Positions 28,910-34,451 of a stretch of DNA of 34,451 nucleotides are shown in pieces. The DNA is taken from positions 1 through 34,451 of the forward strand of contig DASQ01000113.1 in NCBI GenBank assembly GCA_002503885.1. Reading direction: 5' to 3'. The notes below the pieces were generated by a model. It saw only the letters and a list, made by a program, of their open reading frames with translations. It did not search any database and was not told where the DNA came from. The translations under genes and the position numbers were made by a program. The first letter of the stretch is position 1. Each line of letters opens with the position of its first letter. The stretch comes from Methanoculleus marisnigri (GTDB taxonomy: Archaea > Halobacteriota > Methanomicrobia > Methanomicrobiales > Methanoculleaceae).

Positions 28910-31417
28910 ATGTCTGGAGATGAGGTGGAAAAACCATTAACATCCGGGGAAACCCCGGAAGAGGAGACAAAACCCGAACAGGCGGCTCCTCCCGGCACCC
29001 CCCCGGATTTTACCGTCGGCATCGGCGCATCCGCCGGAGGTCTCGATGCACTCGAGAAGTTCCTCACTCACCTTCCCCCGGATTCGGGGATGGCCTTTAT
29101 CATCGTCACGCACATGGACCCGAGCCGTCCCGGCATGATGCCGGAGATCCTGATGCGGTTTACGGAGATGCCGGTCCATGAGGTCAGCGACGGCATGACG
29201 GTGAGAGCAGACACGGTCTACATAATCCCGTCCGATGCCGATCTCTCCATCATGAACGGCACGCTCTTTCTTAACCCCCCGGAGAAGACCCCGGGGGTCA
29301 GGATGCCGATCGACTCGTTCTTCCGGTCGCTTGCCGATGACCAGGGGCATAGAGCCGTCGGCATCCTCCTCTCGGGCATGGGCTCGGACGGCACGTTCGG
29401 CATCCGGGCCATCAAGGAGCATCTCGGTATGGTGATGGTGCAGGATCCCGCTACAACCACATTTAAAGCGATGCTGGAGAGCGCGATCGCGACCGGGATG
29501 GTGGATTTCATCGCCCCGGCAGAGGCGCTTCCGGATCGCCTCCTGAAATACGCCGGTACTGCAGTTTCTGCCCCGGGGAGTGGGGAGGCTCTCCGGAAGA
29601 GCGAGGAGCGATTCAGGCTGCTCACCGAGAATGCCTCGGATGTCATCCTCATCCTCGATCCGGTGGGCAGCATCCTGTACGCAAGCCCTTCGGTGAAACA
29701 GGCCGGGGGGTTTACGCCTGAAGAACTCATCGGAAGGTCAGTACTCGAACTGACGCATCCCGACGATCTGCCGCTGGTGATGAACGCCCTCTCCACTGCT
29801 GCCGCCCATCCAAAAGAGAGGGTCACCCTTGAGGTTCGGTTTCGGCACAGTTCGGGAGATTGGCTGACGTTTGATGTAATCGGCGTCAATCTTCTGAAAG
29901 AGCCGGCTGTCCGGGGGTTTGTGGTGAATGCACGCGACATTACCGAGCGGAAGCGGGCCGAGGAGAAACTCCGGGAGAGCGAGGAGCAGTTCCGTGCAAT
30001 CTTTGATAATAGCAGCGATGGCATCGTTCTCACTGATCCACAGGGAGGCGGAGAGATCCTGTCGGTAAACCCGGCTGCCTGCAGGATGCTTGGCTGGACG
30101 GAGGAGGAGATCGTTGGCAGAGGTCGGGACGTGCTGTTTGATCGCGGTGATCCCGATCTGTTAGCCCTGATCGACGAGCGCAGACGGACCGGATCGGCAA
30201 GGGCGGAGCTGACCTTCCGGCGCAAAGACGGCACCTCATTCCCCGGGGAGATGAGTACTGCACTATTTAGGGATGTCCGGGGAAAGGAGTGGGCGCTCGC
30301 CATCATCCGGGACATCACCGAACGCAGGCGGGCGGAGGACGACCTGAGGACGACAAAGGAGTATCTGGAGAACCTGATCGATTACGCCAACGCCCCGATC
30401 ATTGTCTGGAACCCGGAGTTCGTCATCACCCGGTTCAACCGGGCCTTTGAGAGCCTGACCGGCATTCCCGCAGAGGAGGCCGTCGGAGCGAGGCTTGAGA
30501 TCCTCTCCCCGGAGGAGAGCCGGAATGCGTCGATGGAGATGATCCGGCGGGCGATGGCCGGCGAGATGTGGGATGCGGTCGAGATCCCGATCCTGCACCG
30601 GTCGGGCAGCGTCAGGACGGTGCTCTGGAACTCGGCAAACATCACCGGCAACGGGAGGGGAACGCCGCTTGCGACAATTGCACAAGGGCAGGACATTACC
30701 GGCCGCAAACAGGCCGAAGAAGAGCGGGCAGCCCTTACCGGCAGGCTTGAAGAAGCGCACCGGGAGGCGAACCTGTACCTCGACATCATCACCCACGACA
30801 TCCGGAACGCGAACAATGTCTCCACGATGTACGCCGATCTCATGGTCGATCTGGCGGAGGGGGACCTGAAGACGTATGCGGAGAAGCTGCGCAACAGTAT
30901 CTTACGGGGCAACGGGATCCTGCGGAACGTCGCAACCATCCGCCGGGTCCACGAGGAGTCGGTCAGTCTCGCCCCGGTGAGCCTCGACGCCGTCATCCGG
31001 GAGGAGGTCGGGAATTATCCAGGGGCGTCGATCCGGTACGACGACCGGCCGGTCGAGGTCTCTGCAGACAGCCTTCTCCCGATGATCTTTGCGAACCTGA
31101 TCGGGAACGCCGTCAAGTTCGGGGGAGCGGGAGTCGAGATCACTGTCCGGGTCGAGGAACGGGACGACGAGGTGCTGGTCTCGGTCGAAGACACCGGCCT
31201 GGGAATCCCGGACGAGGTGAAGGGGTTGCTCTTCCAGCGGTTTGAACGCGGCATGGGACGGGGGAGAGGCGAGGGCCTCGGCCTCTATATTGTCCGGACG
31301 CTTGTGGAACGCTATGGCGGGAAGGTCCGGGTCGAGGACCGGGTCCCCGGGCACCCGGGGGAAGGGGCAGCGTTCCGGTTCACCCTTCAGAAGGCGAACG
31401 GTACCGGGGGGACCTGA
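28910..31417 (+). CDS. CheB methylesterase - PAS x3 - histidine kinase fusion
   Basis: An 835-residue cytoplasmic protein. Residues 33-215 form a CheB-type methylesterase with a complete triad: Ser41 in GASAGG, His68 in THMDPS and Asp160 in GMGSDGT. There is no receiver domain before it and no CheR after it. Three PAS domains follow (about 235-350, 365-480 and 490-610), the first two closing with DITERKRAEEKL-like linkers. The kinase has His629 in IITHDIRNAN, an N box ANLIGNAVKFGG, DTGLGIP and GEGLGLYIV. CheB removes methyl groups from chemoreceptor glutamates, but fusions of this kind often act outside taxis. No receptor or che gene lies nearby. The ATG at 28910 lies 102 bases after the first direct repeat. 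Confidence 0.9.
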   Translation: MSGDEVEKPLTSGETPEEETKPEQAAPPGTPPDFTVGIGASAGGLDALEKFLTHLPPDSGMAFIIVTHMDPSRPGMMPEILMRFTEMPVHEVSDGMTVRADTVYIIPSDADLSIMNGTLFLNPPEKTPGVRMPIDSFFRSLADDQGHRAVGILLSGMGSDGTFGIRAIKEHLGMVMVQDPATTTFKAMLESAIATGMVDFIAPAEALPDRLLKYAGTAVSAPGSGEALRKSEERFRLLTENASDVILILDPVGSILYASPSVKQAGGFTPEELIGRSVLELTHPDDLPLVMNALSTAAAHPKERVTLEVRFRHSSGDWLTFDVIGVNLLKEPAVRGFVVNARDITERKRAEEKLRESEEQFRAIFDNSSDGIVLTDPQGGGEILSVNPAACRMLGWTEEEIVGRGRDVLFDRGDPDLLALIDERRRTGSARAELTFRRKDGTSFPGEMSTALFRDVRGKEWALAIIRDITERRRAEDDLRTTKEYLENLIDYANAPIIVWNPEFVITRFNRAFESLTGIPAEEAVGARLEILSPEESRNASMEMIRRAMAGEMWDAVEIPILHRSGSVRTVLWNSANITGNGRGTPLATIAQGQDITGRKQAEEERAALTGRLEEAHREANLYLDIITHDIRNANNVSTMYADLMVDLAEGDLKTYAEKLRNSILRGNGILRNVATIRRVHEESVSLAPVSLDAVIREEVGNYPGASIRYDDRPVEVSADSLLPMIFANLIGNAVKFGGAGVEITVRVEERDDEVLVSVEDTGLGIPDEVKGLLFQRFERGMGRGRGEGLGLYIVRTLVERYGGKVRVEDRVPGHPGEGAAFRFTLQKANGTGGT

Positions 31418-31609
31418 ACCGGCGTAAGCGCATGCATGAAACGGCCACGCCCCGACAGAACGGAAGGAGGATCGCCCATAACCGGGATCGGCATGTCCCG
31501 TCTCCTCCGGAGAACTCTAAATGCGCAGGGATCGAAATCCATCGCATCCCGCAGGTACACGCATTTTAATATTCTTGAGATTCAACAGAATTTTTTACCG
31601 CTGATTCAC

Positions 31610-33373
31610 ATGCAGCACACCGAACAACCAGGGAGTTCGACTCGCATCGAGTTGCCGAAAAGTCCGACGGGTATCCAGGGCCTCGATGAAGTCACCACGG
31701 GAGGCCTGCCGAGGGGGCGCACGACTCTCGTCGTCGGGAAAGCGGGGTCCGGCAAGACCCTGCTCGGTATGGAGTTCCTGGTGCACGGTGCACTGGAGTT
31801 CGGGGAGCCCGGCGTCTTCGTCTCCTTTGAGGAGACACCCGGGGACCTTGTTCAGAACGTCGCATCGCTCGGCTACGACTTAAACGATCTCTGCGAGAGG
31901 AACCTGCTCTCGATCGACCACGTAGAGGTATCCAGAAACGATATCATCGAGACGGGGGAGTTCGATCTCGAGGCGCTCTTCATCCGGCTCGGCTACGCTA
32001 TCGACTCCATCGGCGCGAAAAGGATCGTCCTCGACACCATCGAGTCGCTCTTCTCCGGCCTCACGAATACCGGCATCCTCCGCGCCGAACTCCGGCGGCT
32101 CTTCTTCTGGCTGAAGGATAAAGGCGTTACCGCCGTCGTTACTGGAGAGAGCGGGGAGGCGACCATGACCCGCCACGGCCTCGAGGAGTACATCTCGGAC
32201 TGCGTCATCCTCCTCGACCACCGGGTGGACAACCAGATCTCCACGCGCCGCCTGCGGGTGGTGAAGTACCGTGGTACGGTCCACGGCACCAACGAGTACC
32301 CCTTCCTGATCGACGAGACCGGGATCTCGGTGCTGCCCATCACCTCCACCGGTCTTTCGCATACCGTCAGCAACGAACGCGTCTCAAGCGGCGTCGAGCG
32401 TTTCGACGCCATGCTCGAGGGGGAGGGCTTCTACCGCGGCAGCACGATCATGATCGCGGGGACACCCGGCACCGGAAAGAGCACGTTCGGGGCGCATTTC
32501 TTGAATGCCGCCTGCCTCCGGGGAGAAAAATGCCTCTACTTCTCCTTTGAAGAGTCTCCCGACCAGATCGTGCGCAACATGCGGTCCGTCGGCATCGACC
32601 TTGCGCCTCACATCGAAAGCGGCCTTCTCGAGATCCACTCCTCAAGGCCGACAATGTACGGCCTGGAGATGCATCTCGTGATGCTGCTCAAGGAGGTCCG
32701 GGAGACACAGCCCGGGGTTGTGGTGATCGATCCCTTGAGCGATCTCATCGCGATCGGTACCCCGCGTGATGTCAAGGTCATGCTCACGCGCCTGATCGAC
32801 TACCTGAAGATGAACGGGATCACCACGCTCTTCACCCACCTGATCCATACGCGGGAGGCGGTAGCCCCCTCGGACCTTGCCGTCTCCTCGCTCATCGATA
32901 CCCTGATCCAGCTGCTGGACGTCGAGTCTGCCGGGGAGCGCAACCGCGGACTCTACGTGCTGAAGTCCCGGGGGATGGGGCATTCCAACCAGATCCGCGA
33001 ATACCTGATCACCGGTGACGGCATCGAGCTTGCCGACGTCTACGTCGGGCCTGCCGGGATGTTCATGGGCACCGCCCGGCTCGTGCAGGAGGCGAGGGAG
33101 CGCTCAGAGGCAGAGGCCCGAAGAGAGGAGATAGCGTCACGGCAGTGTGAACTGGAGCGGGAACGGACTGCCGTGGAAGCCCGGATCGCCGCCCTCCAGA
33201 GTGAGTTCGCAGAGCAGGAGGAGACCGTCCGGAGACTGATCGCAGCGGAGAGCCGCCGGCAGCGTACGATTGATGTGGAGACCCGGGCAATCGGGAAGCT
33301 GCGGAAAGCCGATGCTTCCGATGATGATAAAAAGGTTCAGGCAACAAGAGGGGAGGCCGGGGAGGCGCGATGA
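31610..33373 (+). CDS. kaiC: KaiC-like double ATPase
   Basis: A 587-residue protein with two RecA-like KaiC domains. CI: Walker A GKAGSGKT (43-50), catalytic pair Glu74-Glu75 in FVSFEET, and KRIVLDTIESLF as Walker B. CII: Walker A GTPGTGKS (284-291), YFSFEES, then GVVVIDPLSDL. In the CII phosphorylation segment SDLAVSS, Ser421, Ser426 and Ser427 line up with Thr426, Ser431 and Thr432 of cyanobacterial KaiC. The C-terminal 75 residues form a Glu/Arg-rich coiled coil (ERSEAEARREEIASRQCELE) in place of the KaiA-binding tail. The start at ATG 31610 is inferred from a TATA box near 31563-31571; no ribosome site is seen. kaiB follows with a 4-bp overlap. Roles may include signalling or timing. Confidence 0.92.
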   Translation: MQHTEQPGSSTRIELPKSPTGIQGLDEVTTGGLPRGRTTLVVGKAGSGKTLLGMEFLVHGALEFGEPGVFVSFEETPGDLVQNVASLGYDLNDLCERNLLSIDHVEVSRNDIIETGEFDLEALFIRLGYAIDSIGAKRIVLDTIESLFSGLTNTGILRAELRRLFFWLKDKGVTAVVTGESGEATMTRHGLEEYISDCVILLDHRVDNQISTRRLRVVKYRGTVHGTNEYPFLIDETGISVLPITSTGLSHTVSNERVSSGVERFDAMLEGEGFYRGSTIMIAGTPGTGKSTFGAHFLNAACLRGEKCLYFSFEESPDQIVRNMRSVGIDLAPHIESGLLEIHSSRPTMYGLEMHLVMLLKEVRETQPGVVVIDPLSDLIAIGTPRDVKVMLTRLIDYLKMNGITTLFTHLIHTREAVAPSDLAVSSLIDTLIQLLDVESAGERNRGLYVLKSRGMGHSNQIREYLITGDGIELADVYVGPAGMFMGTARLVQEARERSEAEARREEIASRQCELERERTAVEARIAALQSEFAEQEETVRRLIAAESRRQRTIDVETRAIGKLRKADASDDDKKVQATRGEAGEAR

Positions 33374-33684
33374 CCGATACAGAGGAGATAACCAGCGAGG
33401 AGAACGGGGAGGAGTGGATCCTGCGGCTCTACGTCGCCGGCCAGACGCCGAAATCGCTCGCCGCGTTCGCCAACTTAAAGAGAATCTGCGAGGAGCATCT
33501 CGCCGGGAGGTACAGGATCGAGGTGATCGATCTCCTCGAGCACCCCCAGCTTGCCAGGGGCGACCAGATCTTTGCCGTCCCCACGCTTGTCCGGAGGCTG
33601 CCTCCGCCTCTGCGAAAGATCATCGGGGACCTCTCGAACACGGAGAAGGTCCTCGTCGGGCTGGACGTGCGACCGGGGAGCTGA
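33370..33684 (+). CDS. kaiB: KaiB-like protein 1
   Basis: A 104-residue KaiB homologue of standard size. The thioredoxin-like core starts with LRLYVAGQTPKSLAAFANLK and continues with YRIEVIDLLEHPQLARGDQI, then VPTLVRRLPPPLRKIIGDLS and EKVLVGLDV. The PPPLRKIIGDLS segment with its prolines is the part that switches fold when cyanobacterial KaiB binds KaiC, and it is fully conserved. An acidic N-terminal tail of 13 residues is added. The ATG overlaps the kaiC stop codon (ATGA), so the two are translationally coupled and probably interact directly. Confidence 0.93.
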   Translation: MTDTEEITSEENGEEWILRLYVAGQTPKSLAAFANLKRICEEHLAGRYRIEVIDLLEHPQLARGDQIFAVPTLVRRLPPPLRKIIGDLSNTEKVLVGLDVRPGS

Positions 33685-33690
33685 TTTGGT

Positions 33691-34068
33691 GTGACGAACA
33701 GAAAGAACGAGAATGACGAGGATCAGCATTTGGCCACGGATGCGTTCGAGCTGGCGCTGGAGAAGACGGATGCCCGCTATATCCTGCGGCTCTATGTTAC
33801 GGGAATGACGCCCCGATCGCAGAAGGCGATCGAGAACATCAAAGAGATCAGCGAGGAGCACCTCGCGGGACGCTACGACCTTGAGGTGATCGACATCTAC
33901 CAGCAGCCCGAACGGGCACAGGAAGCCCAGGTCGTCGCGACCCCCACGCTCATCAAGCAGCTGCCTCTGCCTCTCCGGAAACTGATCGGGGATATGTCGG
34001 ATAAAGACCGTGTTCTGATCGGGCTCGGAATCCAGAAGAAGGAAGCAACCGATTCGTCCACCAGGTAA
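33691..34068 (+). CDS. KaiB-like protein 2, divergent
   Basis: A 125-residue second KaiB homologue directly after the first, 6 bp apart. The core LRLYVTGMTPRSQKAIENIK and ATPTLIKQLPLPLRKLIGDM is clearly KaiB, but the segment differs from copy 1 (PLPLRK for PPPLRK, GDMSDKDRVLIGLGI for GDLSNTEKVLVGLDV). The N terminus has an extra 25 residues, acidic and helical (DEDQHLATDAFELALEKTDA), and the C terminus ends in a Ser/Thr tail. The start is GTG 33691, with GGGGAG about 10 bases before it. Two paralogues in tandem suggest different partners or competition for KaiC. Confidence 0.9.
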   Translation: MTNRKNENDEDQHLATDAFELALEKTDARYILRLYVTGMTPRSQKAIENIKEISEEHLAGRYDLEVIDIYQQPERAQEAQVVATPTLIKQLPLPLRKLIGDMSDKDRVLIGLGIQKKEATDSSTR

Positions 34069-34074
34069 CACACG

Positions 34075-34451
34075 ATGCAAGGTTTAGACCAGTCATCCGA
34101 TACGACCGCTCCCCGGGTGCCGCGGGAAAAAGAGCTCCTCCGCGTACTGGAGGAACTCTACGGGGGTTTTTTTGAGGCGGAAGAGACGCTTTCGGCGATC
34201 CGGAGGGGGGAGGTCGACGCCTTCGTCGTCTCCACGAGCGACGGGGAGAAGATCTACACCTTAAACACCGCCGAGCACCCCTACCGCGTCCTCATCGAGC
34301 AGATGCGGGAAGGAGCCGCACTATTCTCCGCCGACGGCACGATCCTTTACAGCAACGCAAGCTTCGCCTGGCTGCTCCATATGCCGCTTGAGAAGGTGAT
34401 GGGGGAGTCGATCCATGCCTTCATCGCTCCTGCCGGGACGGCGAGGTTCCG
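34075..34451 (+). CDS. PAS-domain sensor protein (probable histidine kinase), start only
   Basis: The frame opens at ATG 34075, 6 bp after kaiB2, and runs off the window after 125 residues. Residues 20-75 (EKELLRVLEELYGGFFEAEE, then RRGEVDAFVVSTSDGEKIYTLNT) form a helix-plus-strand head common at the start of methanogen and rhizobial PAS kinases. A PAS domain follows (REGAALFSADGTILYSNASF, then VMGESIHAF). A kinase domain is expected beyond the end but is not visible. Its close spacing places it in the kaiCBB operon, where it would be a natural output or input kinase, like SasA or CikA in cyanobacteria in role only. Confidence 0.8.
   Translation, partial: MQGLDQSSDTTAPRVPREKELLRVLEELYGGFFEAEETLSAIRRGEVDAFVVSTSDGEKIYTLNTAEHPYRVLIEQMREGAALFSADGTILYSNASFAWLLHMPLEKVMGESIHAFIAPAGTARF

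Noticed and set aside
28651..28923. 90-residue open frame before the CheB-kinase gene
   Set aside because: It contains the tandem 15-bp repeats and TATA-like sites, overlaps the start of the next gene and has no protein-like composition.
31436..31609. 58-residue N-terminal extension of KaiC
   Set aside because: It is unlike any KaiC start and contains a TATA-like box that better serves as the promoter for ATG 31610.
1..34451. CRISPR array
   Set aside because: No set of regularly spaced repeats with unique spacers was seen; the direct repeats found have only two or three copies with very short spacing.

Overview
This window is a GC-rich stretch of an archaeal chromosome, almost certainly from a hydrogenotrophic methanogen of the order Methanomicrobiales; Methanoculleus or a close relative is the best guess. 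The argument rests on a complete F420-reducing hydrogenase operon (frhADGB), mptA for methanopterin synthesis, RNA polymerase subunit L, an aIF2-beta with a TRAM-like tail, a type II methionine aminopeptidase, a DUF2124 protein, archaeal TATA boxes and oligo-T terminators. The genus is inferred from gene content and style; no search was run.

Layout. 1-280: tail of an IS200/IS605-type tnpB with its right-end hairpin. 325-6332: small accessory genes (Ras/MglA-like GTPase, HEAT-like protein, two-helix membrane protein, HAD hydrolase, APH-type kinase, polyprenyl synthase, 4-OT tautomerase, an unknown protein, DUF2124). 6316-8165: a membrane sensor kinase and a divergent non-coding region with a candidate structured RNA. 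8166-11342: a HerA-like ATPase with an acidic linker, a stand-alone LigD phosphoesterase domain and a 50-residue C2H2 zinc-finger protein, a probable DNA-processing cluster. 11343-12344: a long AT-rich leader that looks structured, then a SpeD-like pyruvoyl protein.

12345-18973: the energy and cofactor block. frhADGB and mptA lie on the minus strand and ilvC diverges from mptA. Two copies of a MITE-like repeat flank this block. 19407-26885: housekeeping genes: flavodoxin, a purL-like gene with a large in-frame internal deletion, aIF2-beta, a methyltransferase with rpoL, a metallo-hydrolase with an AAA+ ATPase, two M24 peptidases in an ATGA overlap, a small membrane protein and a winged-helix regulator. 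A tRNA-Asn(GTT) follows.

27086-34451: a signalling island. It holds a PAS protein with no ATPase domain, a CheB-PAS-PAS-PAS-histidine kinase fusion without CheR, then kaiC-kaiB-kaiB and the start of a PAS kinase. The KaiC homologue keeps both P-loops, the paired catalytic glutamates and hydroxyl residues at the three phosphorylation-site positions of cyanobacterial KaiC, yet no kaiA is present. This Kai/PAS/CheB island is the most system-like part of the window. Other points of interest are the Lys/Pro-rich N-terminal extension of FrhG with a second, well-formed internal start, the mini-PurL, and the structured leader of the SpeD-like gene.
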